From Parus major (Eukaryota > Chordata > Aves > Passeriformes > Paridae): DNA of 64,000 bases. Positions 11,397-24,692 of the stretch are shown in pieces (the first letter of the stretch is position 1; each line of letters starts with the position of its first letter). Made by a program: the position numbers and the translations under genes. The notes below the pieces were generated by a model. That model was not told where the DNA came from and made no database searches. It saw only the letters and a program-made list of their open reading frames with translations. The stretch covers positions 49,469,022 to 49,533,021 of the forward strand of contig NC_031774.1 of the NCBI RefSeq assembly GCF_001522545.3, in the 5' to 3' direction.

Positions 11397-12377
11397 CACA
11401 CAATACAGTGGGCATTCCTGCCTGGCTGACGTGGGCCCCATGCCCTGTCACCCTATGTCTGTATGGCCCAGACACAGTTGCTCTGATTAACTTAAAACAA
11501 TTGCTACTGGGAAAAAAGAAAACAAGTTTGGGAACTACCCTTGGCTTGGAAAAAAGTGTCTGTAACTGCTATTGACATTAATAAAAGTCACATACAAACA
11601 TGGAAAAGAACAGATACATTATCCCTTAAAAATCTACTCAGCACTGAGGCAGTTAGGAAGTTTTATGTCAGCTTTGAAGCCAAACTAACAGTAAATGCTC
11701 CCATTATTACTTGAAATATTTAAATTTCTGCTTCTTACAGAAATATGATGAAAATGTCTAGACCTTTAACTTTTCTTGCACAGCAACATGTGTAGTATAA
11801 AAAGTGACAGAAATCACTGAAGCAGACTAAAGTATATAACATACTCTGTCAAAAGCTTTTTTAAACAATATGTTTTACCTCAGCTCACCCTAGAATAGAT
11901 TTTAATAAAGCCCCTTACGAAGTGTGATCTAATAGCAAATGAAGTGCAGCATCTTACAAGGTCATATATCTTCAAATTAAAGAGTGCTCTGCACCCTTCA
12001 CCTTCACTTTATCCACTCTAATTAATCGATTTATTACCCACAGCTGTTCAATTCTTTCATTTTTAAAGTCACAGCATGCACTCTTTTTTGTTGTGGGTTG
12101 TTTTTCTTTAAAAAAATAAAGTGACTGAGTGTCTGTGTATGTGCATGCATTCTCTTTGCTTAGCTCAAGAACTGACAGGAGGAAGAAAGCAGCTGTGTAT
12201 TAGGCGACAACAACAGCAACATGTTTACTTCAGAAAAGGCACATACATAAGAAGAAAAATTCCTTAGCAGGCTGAGGATCAAGGCCAACCTAAAACTGAA
12301 ATGGCTGATTAAAAAAATTACCCTCAAAATGGCAGCTGGCTGGATGCTTGCTATTACATATTACATGGAAGTAAGAT

Positions 12378-12458
12378 ATTTAGTAGGGCTACTGCTGTGG
12401 ATAGCAGCTTTGTACCCCAATTTCAGTGAAGCTGTCTCTTCACAGCCAATAAAAAATG
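12378..12458. repeat. 81-bp dispersed duplicate, copy 2
   Basis: Direct-orientation partner of 11316-11396. The two differences are both T-to-C changes (GGGTTATTG versus GGGCTACTG). High identity indicates a recent duplication or an assembly artefact. Confidence 0.95.
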
Positions 12459-12721
12459 GTTTTGTTCTGCAAAACTTCACCTCTGTGAAATTCAAGAGAG
12501 GAAAATAAGTCCCCCACTTTTTAGTTTTCTTTCAAAAAGACAAAATTAGTGCTACTAGTGATCTAAGATTTATAAGCTAGCAGTCATAGGTCTTCTCTCC
12601 CTTGTTTGTTTTGTTTAGCTTTTATGTTCCTTAGCACTTCTCTTCAGAAGACCTCAACACAACAGCAAAATTGACTGTAGGCTACCTGGCTACCAATCTC
12701 TGACTAATTCATGAATGTTCA

Positions 12722-12782
12722 TATGTGTATATATATATATATATTTTTTCACAACCCTCAAAGACTCTCCCAGACTCCCTGT

Positions 12783-12806
<24 letters not shown>
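12722..12806. repeat. TA-repeat and A-tract
   Basis: An alternating ATATGTGTATATATATATATATATA stretch in shorter units occupies 12721-12744, and a run of 23 A lies at 12784-12806. These are simple sequence; the A-tract could be a retroposon tail, but no body is recognisable next to it. Confidence 0.85.
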
Positions 12807-12813
<7 letters not shown>

Positions 12814-13553
12814 AATTAATTACCATATTATCACTTCATGGTTATCTTGCCTAAAAGTTGCCCTGAGCAGTGTAGATGCTCACTTTTAAGAACAGAACAA
12901 TGTCAAAAAGTCTTTGAAGATCCACTCCGAACATTTTTATGTTCAAAAACTTGCTAAATATTTTAAACATGCCCAGAAACAGTCATGTATTGCTCAAGAA
13001 TGATCCTTATATTTAATAATGCACCTACACTATAAAAGTCTTTGTTCTAAGGCGACTTTTGATATATGGCTATCTTAATCCCTTGCCACCTGCACTGAAG
13101 TCTGTCTAAATACCCACTTTATGACAACTAGCTCTGTAGTCTTTGCCATATGCAGTCTTTATCACTTTAGCATGTGCTTGACTTTGAGCATGTGAGTAAT
13201 CAACATCAGTGAAACTTAAGCATAGGCTGAAGTGCTCTGTTGGATAGTGATGAAATTATTCATGTGCTTAGAGTCAAACACAAGCCAAGACTTCATTAAT
13301 ACTCTTCGATGAACTGCACATGGTTTCAATCCTACCGTCTGTAACCAGGCAGGAATTTTGGGGCTGAGAGCTGAAGTATAATTCTTTATTTTTACAGTAG
13401 TTGGTAGATATGGTGTATGTATAGAGATGAGACATCCAGGTCACAACTCCTGAGCAATCAATTACAGCTTGCAGGCTGCAGGAAAGCCAAACAAATACTG
13501 CCAGTTCAGACATGATAGAGGTTTGTAGAGCTGAATCCTACTAGGACCTACTG

Positions 13554-13586
13554 AAATGGTATTTCAGGTATTCAGAAATACCATTT
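13554..13586. repeat. Perfect 12-bp inverted repeat
   Basis: AAATGGTATTTC and GAAATACCATTT are exact reverse complements around a 9-base spacer. It lies about 95 bases from the CR1 copy that follows and is not part of the CR1 3' consensus as I know it. Confidence 0.88.
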
Positions 13587-13678
13587 AAAGACTAGGAAGG
13601 ATTGTCAAATTAAGGGATGAGAGGACTGGGATAAACCCTAAGGTTTGGCCTCATCCAATTCCTGACCCAAAGGATAAC

Positions 13679-13960
13679 AGAGTCACAGAATGGTTTGGAT
13701 TGGAAGGGACCTCAAAGTTCATCCAGTTTCAGCCCTCCTGTCATGGGAAGGGACACCTTTCACCAGACCAGGTTGCTTAAACTTCCATCCAGCCTAGATT
13801 TGAACAATTCCAGGGATAGGACATTTGTAACTTCTCTGGGTAACCTGTTCCTGTGCATCACCAACTTCTTAGTAAAGAATTTTTTTCCTAATATCTGTTC
13901 TAAACCTTCTCTTTTTTAGCTCCCTCTTTGTCCTGTCACTACATGTCCATATCTATGAAT
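13679..13960 (-). mobile_element. CR1 LINE 3' end
   Basis: Read on the plus strand this is the antisense avian CR1 3' terminus: CACAGAATGGTTTGGATTGG, then AAGGGACCTCAAAG, AGACCAGGTTGCTTAAAC, TCTCTGGGTAACCTGTTCC and AGTAAAGAATTTTTTTCC, ending with TTGTCCTGTCACTACA. It carries only the 3' UTR and 3' tail region, which is the usual 5' truncation of CR1, and no reverse transcriptase. Divergence from consensus is moderate. Confidence 0.93.
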
Positions 13961-14079
13961 CTATTCATATCAATGCCAGCTGCTCCAATATCCTGCTTCA
14001 AAGGCCACCAAATGGAGAGTCTGCAATCTTTTTAAAGTCTACCTCATTCCTTCTCTCCTTTACCATCATTAAGATTTCC

Positions 14080-14150
14080 CAATTGCCTAATCTAAATCTT
14101 TCTTCCTGCAATTTAAGATCTTAATATATTGTCCTATCCAGATGTACATG
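14080..14150 (-). mobile_element. Diverged CR1 fragment
   Basis: CCTAATCTAAATCTTTCTTCC followed by GCAATTTAAG and TTGTCCTATCCA resembles the CR1 segment that lies just beyond AGTAAAGAATT in the antisense consensus. It may be a second, older copy or a shifted part of the neighbouring CR1. Confidence 0.4.
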
Positions 14151-14914
14151 CCAAACACAGGAAACCAGTTAGTCTGCACCTCACAGTTATCATCCAACCC
14201 AAAGATCTGCAGCTGATCCACTTAGTGTCTTTTAGCATCCCCTTCTCCCAATTTGATTTGGAAATGTTGAGGGAGAATTTGCTTTTTATTGGAGTAGTCT
14301 GTGGACATGTTGACTATTTTCAATATGAGAATAAAAGCTGTCTTCTTTCCAATTCGGATTGTTAAGTTCAACTCCCAACCATTAGATCTTGCTGTATTTT
14401 ACCTGGGAGTTTAAAAATCTCTCTAGTATCTTCTCCCGAAGCAGGTAATTATAAACTGAAACTTACTGAACACTCTTGCCTTTTCTGCATATTATGACAA
14501 AAGATGGTCTTTTCCAGAAACATTAAAATGTGTTCCCGTGATTAGTCCATGACAGATTATGTTCCATTCAAAATGTCAAAGCAATAATGAGCCTTTTCTC
14601 TTTCACTAACAGCTCTAAACAAAGCTGAATTCAGACCCTGTCTCCCAAATTCTTCCCTTACAGGGGACAGTGAGAAAATACAGGTCAGAACGAGACTGGG
14701 TCTGTAGACATCCACCCCGCTGCACCAGTCAGCCTGAATCCCTGACTTATTTGTCCCCTGCAGTCTGACTTGTATCATTTAGTGATATGCAGATCTTCCT
14801 TGCCCAGTTGGTACATAACTTTCTATATACCCTGAATGCTGAGCTCCTTTACCCCGGAGATAAAAATTTCCCTCAAAATATCTTCAGTTATTCTGGATAC
14901 CATCAAACAATAAT

Positions 14915-14955
14915 CAGTGTGAGATAAGAACTGTTGAACAGTGTGAGATAAGAAC
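14915..14955. repeat. 17-bp exact direct repeat, 24-bp period
   Basis: CAGTGTGAGATAAGAAC occurs at 14915-14931 and again at 14939-14955, separated by TGTTGAA. It looks like a small local tandem duplication. Each copy contains a GATA core (AGATAA). Confidence 0.9.
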
Positions 14956-14959
14956 ATTA

Positions 14960-17900
14960 TTTTCTGCTGAGCTACAGTGACATCCAGTGCCTTATGAATC
15001 CTCCCCTCAGCATGCCTGAATAATTCCATTAGCTGTAACAGGGAATGAACTCCCCCTCATTTTAATCACCCCCCCATAACCCCTGCCAGGACTGCAGAGA
15101 GGACCTGCAGTCAGGTCCATATAACCACTGCCACTCTTTACTTCTAGCAGTACTTTCCAGATAATGTTTCTGGTTCCATTTTACAAAGTTACAACAGCAG
15201 CAATAAAAATGTTAACGAATTTTAATGCTGGTTTATTGCACCCTTAGAAGTTCAGGAAAAGTAGAAACTTGCAAGCTTTAAAGAAAGGACACCTTTTATT
15301 GTAGCACTCAGGAACAGACATGTATCAGGTTCCTACAATCTCTTCTCCAATATTTCTCTCTTCTCCACTACTTGATTTTTAATGAATATTTAAATAATTA
15401 CCCCTTGTTATTATGATGGTTACGCTAATAATACCAATAAAGGTAGTGTGGATGCTCCATAAAAAACACACCTTTAATTGAATTATTATTAAATTAAAAT
15501 GCCATAATTGAGAACACAATTTTAACAAGTCTCCTTGTAAGACCAGCTGACATTAAAGAGAAGGGTATTAAATACTGGAAAGATTTATGTTGCATGGTGA
15601 AAAAAATATATTGTCATAAGTGGTTTGACATATCACCCAGACAAGGGCCAAATATTTTTCAGTGTGGATCCACCACGTAACCTATCAGTTCATGCTTGGT
15701 GCTTGACTGGGTCTGCAAAAATATCTCTAATATAGGCATTTATGCTAAAGGAGTTTTGTAAGCTGTATTGTAACTTTAAATTTTCCAAGTTAGCAAGAAC
15801 TTTTATTCACTTATGTTTATAATAGAATAAACATAATAGATGTTTAATAATAGAAATAAACAGATAGAATAAACATAAATCTGAGAACATGCAATACTGA
15901 GAGTTTTACCCTCCCTCCCTGCATTCATTGAGCTGTCTGGAAGTGCTGCTACCTCCATTTCAGAAGGACTGACAGTCTCAATAAAAAAGACAGAAATGTA
16001 AAGTAGGGTCCTAGTCTGCACCACTGCCAGTCCAATGCCAGTCACTAGCTTTAAACAACAAACACAAGGTCCCATATCTCTTTACACCTCTCTTCATATT
16101 AATTCTGTTTTGATGGCAGCAAGAACTGAAGATGAAAAACAGGCACAACTCCTCTCTATCCATCCCCAGAGCTAACACAGTTCATCCATCCCTATACTGC
16201 CTCATCTGAAGAAAGGGCTCAAGAGAGTCTTGCAGCACATCCTGCTGAGGGTTACAGGGACTATCACCAACAGTTCATAAAGTTAGTGTCAATTGGAAGC
16301 TAAAGTTGGTATTTTATGACTTAACAAGTTGCCTGCAGTCTCACAACCCACGCACCTCCAATTCTACACTCAGATAAACAGTCCTTGTCTCCCGTAAAGC
16401 TCAGCCAACCTGAAGTGCATCTCAGTCAAGAAGAGCAGATGAAGGTTTAGGTGTAAAAGCCCAAGCATGAGGGGCCATAGAGCCTGTCATCATCTGGAAA
16501 TGGGAAATCTCAGGATGAGGTCAGCGAAAGAAAATAATGTGACAGGGAAACAAAAATGAAATGTTTTTAAGAGGTGGACAGAAAATCAGAGTGTCTGAAG
16601 TACGAAGTAATCGTGAGGTGTTACTTCTCAGTTACAGAATCCTATTTCCTCCCATACAAGGCCCTGTTCTCTTTTCCTACCTTGCCTCTTGATAGCCTAT
16701 CTCCTCCAGTGCCATCTTCAACAGAAGAAAAATCACGACTTCATGCAATATTCTTCTCCCACACACTGCCTGTAGGTTTTACAGCTTTCCCCATCCTCTT
16801 TCTACCTTGACTAGTGAGAATAGAAGTTCTCAACAGAGATTATGCAAGAAGCTTTATGCCAAGAGAACCTACACACCCCACAAGACCCCATTATTCCCTG
16901 CACTGATTCTGATTAGTGATGTGAATATTCTTGAGAGCGTTTTCTACCTGTTGGAAAATATCTACAGTAGTACTGGTTGATACAAACGTTAAAAAATATT
17001 AATATTACACTACTGTTAACAATGTACTATTAATTCTTCCTGTGCTAAAGCCAACTGTCAAACTCCAGTTTTGGTGGATTAAGTACTGCCTCACTTTTGG
17101 GAAACTATTTTATTTTCTGAAGCCATTTCAGCAGTGTTTTTTTCCTGTTAGGCAGAACTGCAAATAATCTGCTTATCACTCTTGTAATAATATCTACTTT
17201 GTCAAATTAACTATTTTATTAAACGAGGGGAAAACCAAATGGATTAATTACCAGTCACAGAGTTGAGAAGTCAGACTGTCATGCTATCAACAGTCAACCT
17301 TTCAGAATTCCAAGAACAAAGAGCATGAATCCTTGAAAGTCTTAGCCATATCAAGCTGATACACCTCACCAAACTCTGATTTGAATTACCTTCTATGAAT
17401 TCAAAGTAGCTGTGATGATCACCAACACAGACTATTTCAAATTTTTCCAGATAAACTATACCATGTTGTCACTAACAAGGAATTTAACTAGACTTACATG
17501 AATATACCAAGTTGCAATTAATTTTTTTTCACTGAACTTTTCCCAGAAGCATATTATATGTCCTCTCTGGCATTTATACTTATGAAAAAGGAGGAGGCTG
17601 CAGGCAGACTACAGCCATGCATAACATAAACAGATGCTTCCTGCTTCTTAATGGACACGGGCGACCTTTGGCTGAAGCAGCTTGTGTTCAATGGTCCCAT
17701 TTTCTGTGAGACTTAATCATACCTCAGATCTGTACTGCCAGATTCACATAAATGAACCAAATGCACAGCTCAGTTTAATTTCTAGTGCATTACAAAATGG
17801 TAATATTATATTTTTAGGTATAAAACGTCAATAGGCATTTTGGGCAACTTCCTTCTGGATGTCCAATTTCTCATTCCTTAAAAGAGCTTCTGGCTTACTG

Positions 17901-20105
17901 GAAGTTAATGTTCAGCCTACAGAAGTATAAGAAATGCTTCTACTAAGTGCAGAAAAGGAAAGAAGTTGGAACTTGTGACACACTGATTCTTACCCAGAAG
18001 CACTATTTAAATGGAAGATAAAAAACATGTTTGTCATCTCTGAACACCTTCTCCTAATTGGTGTTAAATCTAAAATGCAAAGGCAATTTATAAAGCAGAG
18101 GAAGGGAGAAGTGTGAAAAGTAAGGAGCAAACAGGAAAATCAATATTAAAAGATCAATAGTGAATGAGTTAACTTTTAAATTAGCCCTTTGTGATACAAC
18201 AGTTTCAACTAACTCCACCTTTAGCATCTAAACAGCTTTGTGTCTTTTAGATAGTTTCTTTGAACCTAACACATCAACTAGCAGGCTGAACGGATGTTTT
18301 ACAAACCCGCTGCATAAAACAGTGAAAACTATGAGCTGAAATGGGGAAGGTGATACAGAGGGGCACCGTACACACTTGTGAGATTAAAAGACCATAGGAC
18401 TACCCGTGGCTGGTGGCTTAATACATAGGATCCCATTTACAGCACTCATGAAAAACCCTTGTACTGCTCAAGGACACTTTTAGGCCTTTTCTTTGCATAA
18501 GGTATTCAAATGCATTTGAAATAATGTCAGTCTTTTCTACAACATATGAAATATGCCAGCAGCTTCCCTTTAAATCGGTTTCCTGTAAGCAGTTTTGTTT
18601 GAAAACTGGCAAGTGCTGGGATTTTTTTTTTTCCCACAGACTTTTCTAAGGTGCCATTTTCTCATCTTACAGTCAAGAATTCTCAGTAATCTGAATAGGA
18701 ACTAAACGAAGGGTACATGAAGGAAATTGTCCATGTCATATAATGGAAAAACAAAGAGTAAATTAGGGAACAATAAAAAAAGCCAAAGAGTGGAAACAAA
18801 TTTTCCTTTTTTTTTTTTTTTTTTCCCCAGGAGCACTTATGTTTTACTACAACTATTTCTTAAGGGTATTAGGTGCCTATTCATAGTTAGTAAATGAAAT
18901 AGCATTTTTGTTTTAATTCATTGCTTCTTTAACAAATGCTGACTCCCATCTCTGCTTCTTTAAATCCACAAAATCTCCACATTCAAGCCTAAGAAGTATT
19001 GTAAAGGCTGTAAATCTTGTTTTAATGGAATGTACATTTAGCTATGAGGAGATAATTGACGTTATGGAGGGCCTAGATGCTGAATTATATAGGTTATCTA
19101 ATACAAAGGGGACTCATTACTGAAGCACTACAAACAAGTAGTAATATATGTATATTGTTCTGAGTGGCGTTATAGCAAAAGTGTTCAGGTCTGCAGGGAT
19201 TTATAAAACACAAGAAAACAGCAGACATGCACTTGTAAATTTGTCTCATTTGTCTCTGAAGTTAAAGGTTATTCCCTTGATCTGAATTTGTAATAAAAAC
19301 ATGCTAGACTAAGGTTTGTAGAGAATGTTTGAATATGTAAATTGTGTATAATGATAGGCAATTATAGGGTAAAAACTGGACCTTATGAATGTTACAGAAT
19401 TGCATGGAGCATCAAAGTATTTTCCTTCAGATGAAATATTTATCTTTTATGCATGTTATAAGCACTTTTTCAAAGGTATTCAGCAACCTATTTGAGCGGA
19501 GAGTTGACAAAAATCAAACCATTACAGCCAACTAAGACTAGGCTTATGCACAGGAGAAGCCACAGCTTTTTACAGAATATACATAATAAATCTCTTGAAC
19601 TAATGGTTCCGGAGATGGATCCTCAAGGACAAGTTCCACTGATTTTCACTCCCTTAGATGAAAGCTGGTCAGATGTTCCTGGATTTTTTTTAAAACCATA
19701 TGGGGGTGGGAGTGTAGGGAGGAAGACTGCAGAGAATAACTAGGTAAGAATGAGAATTTTCTTGGACTGATTCAATGAAGCCCCATTTTCCCTCCAGTTC
19801 ATTGGCTGCTGTTTTCAGGGAATAATAATAAAATAAAAATAAAAACAATATAAATTAAAAAAAAAAAAAAGGACCCTCCATCAAGATAGAAAGGAGTAAA
19901 GTCAGGAGATGATACTATAGTTCATGGTACTGAAGAAAAGGTTTTCTCCTTCTCTGAGCACGACAGTCTGTTCAGGTTAACCAACTGCAGTGTTAGAATA
20001 ACTCCAGCCGACTTGTCACAGAGTACAAAAGTCATCAGCAACTGAATGTTCTTTTCTGCACCGCAATTAAGACGAATCAATACGACGTGCCACAAATGGT
20101 ATTTT
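14960..20105. other. Intronic sequence without recognised gene
   Basis: AT-rich intron with T-tracts (about 18629-18638 and 18807-18824) and an A-tract near 19858-19870. No coding or transposon signature was recognised. ORFs of 60-90 codons here have no family resemblance. Confidence 0.55.
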
Positions 20106-20515
20106 ACTCTCAATAAGAACTCGGGCTGAGTTTATTCAGAATATTTTAGCGCTTCCCCAGGGGATTTTGGTCCGACGCAGATGGCAAATAAAGTACTCAG
20201 CCTAGGGCTAGAGCACATTATGCTAATTCTAATGTCAGATGTACTTTAATATACAGCTCTATTTAATCACCCCATTATTTCACATTTCCATATGAAAAAC
20301 CTGCGGCACTTCTGCAGAGCTTTCACTCTGCGACAATGCCAGCTTCCTTCAACTAGCTCACTGTGAAAGAGAAAAGAAGACTGGTCATTCTCGCCAGTCA
20401 AAATGTTACAGTTTCAAAGTTTCAGTATTCCTGAATTTAAAGTGGGTCTTCCAGTGCAATTAGCAAATCGCTCGGCTAGAATGCTGATATGTACAAAATG
20501 CTAAGGAGGTGTGAT
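20105..20515. promoter_or_regulatory. Candidate conserved non-coding element
   Basis: This block is less AT-biased than its surroundings and retains several CpGs (GCGCTTCC, CCGACGCAG, CTGCGGC, CTGCGACA, ATCGCTCGG). It has no repeats or frame preference. Retained CpGs in an otherwise CpG-poor intron are typical of constrained enhancers. Conservation was not tested. Confidence 0.35.
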
Positions 20516-20517
20516 TG

Positions 20518-20522
20518 AAAAA

Positions 20523-20541
<19 letters not shown>
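20518..20541. repeat. A-tract (24 A)
   Basis: A homopolymer run followed by a GAAA-rich stretch; simple sequence. Confidence 0.9.
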
Positions 20542-20554
<13 letters not shown>

Positions 20555-20559
20555 GAACA

Positions 20560-21957
20560 GCCCTCCCTCCCCAGCTCATCTGCTCGAGCATGCAGACATA
20601 GGCAGGCACGTATCTCAAATCCGCTTGCAGAACAGTAATAATAAAAATAATGAAAATATTTTCATAGTGCAATTCAACCAATATTCTCAACACTTGTCAC
20701 TAAAATGCTGCTATTCCCGGCCGTGTGGCTTCCGTTACTTAGAAGAACAGACATGGCTGGCACAGCTGCCAACCTACAGATGTCTCTGAATAAAACCTTC
20801 CTTGTGTATCAATAATTTTTGCCTGCAACAAACTACACCTCTAATTAGGTTTTAAAAGCCACACACCTTCAATATGGGCCACTACCCAAATTATCTGCAA
20901 ATTTACCTTGATGCCCCTTCTCTGGTGACCACAGAATTTGAACCTTGAATGCAAAATCATTTAAAACTGGATTTACATTAAAAGGAATGAAGGAAAAGAC
21001 TTTGCTTTGGAGCAGTTTTTCAAGCCATGTAGGCTCTCGATGTGCAGACAGGAAAAGCAGAAGCAGTCCTTGCTGAACCTCTTCAGCATACAAAGCTTTA
21101 CCTTCTAAACAGTTCTGTGAAGGATCCTTAATTCAGCATGTATATACAACCATCAGTGAAATGAGTTGCATGGTCTCAACAAAATCTTCCCTCTGTTTGG
21201 AATAAATGGGGCTGCCTGACAACCAGTACTGCTCATCAAGGGAGAGCCAGGTCAGGCCTAGATTATATAGAGCTATTAGAGGAATGTATGAAGCTTAAGT
21301 TGATAATTTTTTTTAATCATTTCATTAAATCTAAACATATTAAAAAAAAATTCTATTTAGAAAAAGACCTCTTTTTTCCTCCTCCAACCACCCAATCTGC
21401 ATCCTTTAAAAATTGTTCAACAATGCATGCAGCAGCCAGCACCTGGGGCCAGATCTCACCTGGTTTCACTGCTATGCATCAACATTTAAAGATACAGAAC
21501 TGCACTCTGTGCCTTGACATGACATATGCCACGACTCCCCTGTCCTAATTTGAACACAGAGAATGATATCCTTTACAGTCAAGACAGAAATTCCTACATT
21601 TTCAAGCTTTCTTTTATTTTTTTATTCATACACATATAGAAATGTATGTGTGCATGTATGCACATATGTGTGTTTATATATGTATAAATATATTATTTGG
21701 TCTCTGTTAGACTGGCTATGAGTACAGCATTATGCACAAAGGAGAAGGGGGGCTCTGGACAGGGCAGAGGTCCATCCTTCCTTAGCTAATTAAACTAGAC
21801 CTTCAAACACATGATCTTACCATGGAAGAAGTATATGCAAATTTCACCTCGCTGGAAGTTTTGTCTGAATGGTAAACAAAGCCCAAGTTAATTTAGTAAA
21901 TTACGGAAACTTTAAGATTTTCTTAAAGTGAGGTCTGTCACTCTGAGAATAAGTAGT

Positions 21958-22000
<43 letters not shown>

Positions 22001-24690
22001 TGAAATGAATGTTTAACATCCCAATGCAAAGCCCACCAAAGTCAATATGAATCTTTCCACTGGCTTCAATGGGCTCTTGGAAGCATGTCTTCTTCCACAC
22101 TGGGATTTGCTAGTCTCAAGACACTCTCTTCAATGTAGGGATAAATCTGGCTGTGGTGGTGTAGTTAAAAGAAGATAACTGATTTCACAGCAGCTACAAG
22201 CCTAAAGAACTCAGCTGTAAATATTTTAGAGGAATAAATGGAGACATAGATAGTAAAGTATCTATTGTATCTTTAGTTAAACGGAAAAACAGTTGAAATA
22301 TAAGAAATACATAAACTAAAATTAATCCTTGACAATTCTGGTGCTTTTTCTTCTGCTGATATTATGTTGTTTTTTGGAAATAAGCAAAGGACAATAGCAG
22401 TTCTCCCTAGGTCTATCCTATATCTTTAGCTTAATTTAGATAAACTGACTGCATTCTTAAACTCCATTTTAAGAATTCCTTTGTTGAGACCTGCAAAACA
22501 ATTTTTAGTAATATATTTATTCTTGACAATACACAAATTTGTGGAATCCCATTCAATTTCCATCATTATGGAAATTTTTGAATGCCAGAATATTTGCAGA
22601 CACATCTACACTGAAGGGTTCCTACAGGACTCAGAATTCTTGCAAAGGAAAATCCTGTCTGACTGAACAAAGAAGCAAAATGAACAGAAGCTTTAAAAGC
22701 CTAAATGGGGAGGGGGCACAAGGGGGGACAAGGGAAGGAGGAAGGTATAAAATACCCAGATGAAAAATAAAACCCATTAGTTACAGAGGTAGGGATCTTG
22801 AGGTATGCTTTAGATAAAGCAGTTAAATTGCAATCTGTGACTATGAAGTTGCAAAAGATGAATCTCCAGTCATACTTCTTGAAGTGCAAAGATAAAAATA
22901 CCACTTTTGCTCCTTAAATAGGTGATGGTTTATGTCACTATAATACTGCAGAAAAATAACGCCGATCTTGGCTAAAAAGAAGATCCTAAAAACTTTGTAT
23001 TTTATTTCCATACAATCCGGATTGATCACCTAAGAAGAGCATAATTAAACAATGCTAAGCATCCCAACCCCTTGGAGAATGTGCTGCTGAAAAATATTTT
23101 TAGAACAATCATTGTAGTAATTCTTCTTAGTTGTAGAAACACTCCAAATCAGAAAGTCAATTTTTCCTCTATTTGCAGAAGTGTGCTGGTTTTCACTGGA
23201 AAGGCGCCTGTGTTTTGTTTGGCTGCTGTTCATATACTGCCTTGGCAGGATTTCCTTGGATTGCTTACAGTGAACATTGCTCTTGCATACAGTAGCACTC
23301 CCATTTTAACCGTCCCAGCCACACGTTTTCTAATAACACACGGAGAGCTGCAAAATCCCTATAAGCACAGCTCTTTAAAGCAGCAACAGAAGGGGGTGGG
23401 GGCGGAGGACCGGAGAGGGGGAGGCTCTGCCCGTTCAAAATCCAGCGCTGCAAACAGAGGATAGTCCTTTTAAAAACAACCAATGTGAATTGTGTTTAAG
23501 GAGCAGCTTTCCAGGGAAAGAAAAAACATCTCCGAGAAGATTCAGCTGATTCACTGAGTCTGATCTGCACAGGCTGGGCTCTGAGCGTCACTGAATTGGG
23601 ACCTAAGTACTGTTTACGTGCTTTTTCTTGTATTTTTTTCTTTCTTAATTTTTCCTGCCCTTCTGAGGGATATCTTAATAATTTGTGGGATTACCTTTCA
23701 CATTTGAGACACAGCACCTGAGTCTGTGTTCCTCGTGTGCCCCAATTTTTTGCCTCATCGTGGAGAGGCTGGGGTGCATGGAGAACACAGGGCTCCACTG
23801 TGAAAGCCAAACTGCCAGGAGAGATGAAAAAGAAGGGCATCTATCTCGCTGAAATAGTACCAGGAAACAAATGCAGCATTTCTACCTACGGCTGAGAGAG
23901 AGAGAAAGCCAATAACAAAACCGTTATTCAGCTCCGTGCCCTTTACAAATAGGACTGACTTGTTAGTGGACAGCTGCGGCTCAGCCCCCCTCCACACCAT
24001 TCCAACTTGCTGCCTTTGCCACCCTGCTTTTGGAGATCAACAGCAATTTGCATCTCCATGCATCTCATTTCTCGTTAAGTAAGTTGATTAATTTGGGAGA
24101 GGGAAGTTGTCATTCAAAAAAACCAGAAATTTCCACTTGCATAATTTCTGCCTTTCAAAATTGACCGACCTCCTCCCCACCGATCCAGCCCCCACTTCAC
24201 ACCTCTCTTTCTCTGGGTCCCTTTCTCCCCCGTTCCCGCTCCCTCCCTCCCTCTTTCCCTCTTTCTCCCTGTTGTTTACAAAGGTTTCATTATGTTTTCA
24301 ACTAATCAGAAAGGCCTACTAATACACAATTAACATGTGACTATAAAAAAATAGCTTCCAGAAGAAGGAAAAGTAATTAAGTAGAGAATGCTTTTCAGTA
24401 AGTGCTTGCTTTAACCCATCGTCAGAGAACAGAGTGTAGGTTAGTCCACAATGGATGGAACAGATGCCAAGGGCGAAATGTTAAAAGCAAATAAAAAAGG
24501 GCATTATTTTCTTTGGGAATAATAACTATCAACGCCACAAAAACGTACATCACATTGCAGTTGTTTATATCTGACCTCCTCCTCTTTCCTACACTTTTCT
24601 GAAGTGCCTTTTCTGCCTATTTCATTAAACTAAATACAAAAATAAAGGTATCATTTATTGCATCTTTGCTTCCAAAGTGACAGGAAACCA
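20560..24690. other. Intronic sequence without recognised gene
   Basis: It contains a 35-A tract at 21964-21998 and an alternating ATGTGTGCATGTATGC stretch near 21640-21690 that could adopt unusual DNA structure. A pyrimidine-rich segment lies near 24170-24270 (CTCCCTCCC units). No gene was recognised. Confidence 0.55.
21964..21998. repeat. 35-base A-tract
   Basis: A pure run of A, the longest homopolymer in the window. The bases to its left show no recognisable retroposon body. Confidence 0.95.
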
Positions 24691-24692
24691 AG

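Noticed and set aside
21964..21998. 35-A tract as a processed pseudogene tail
   Set aside because: No gene-like body or target duplication is visible upstream.
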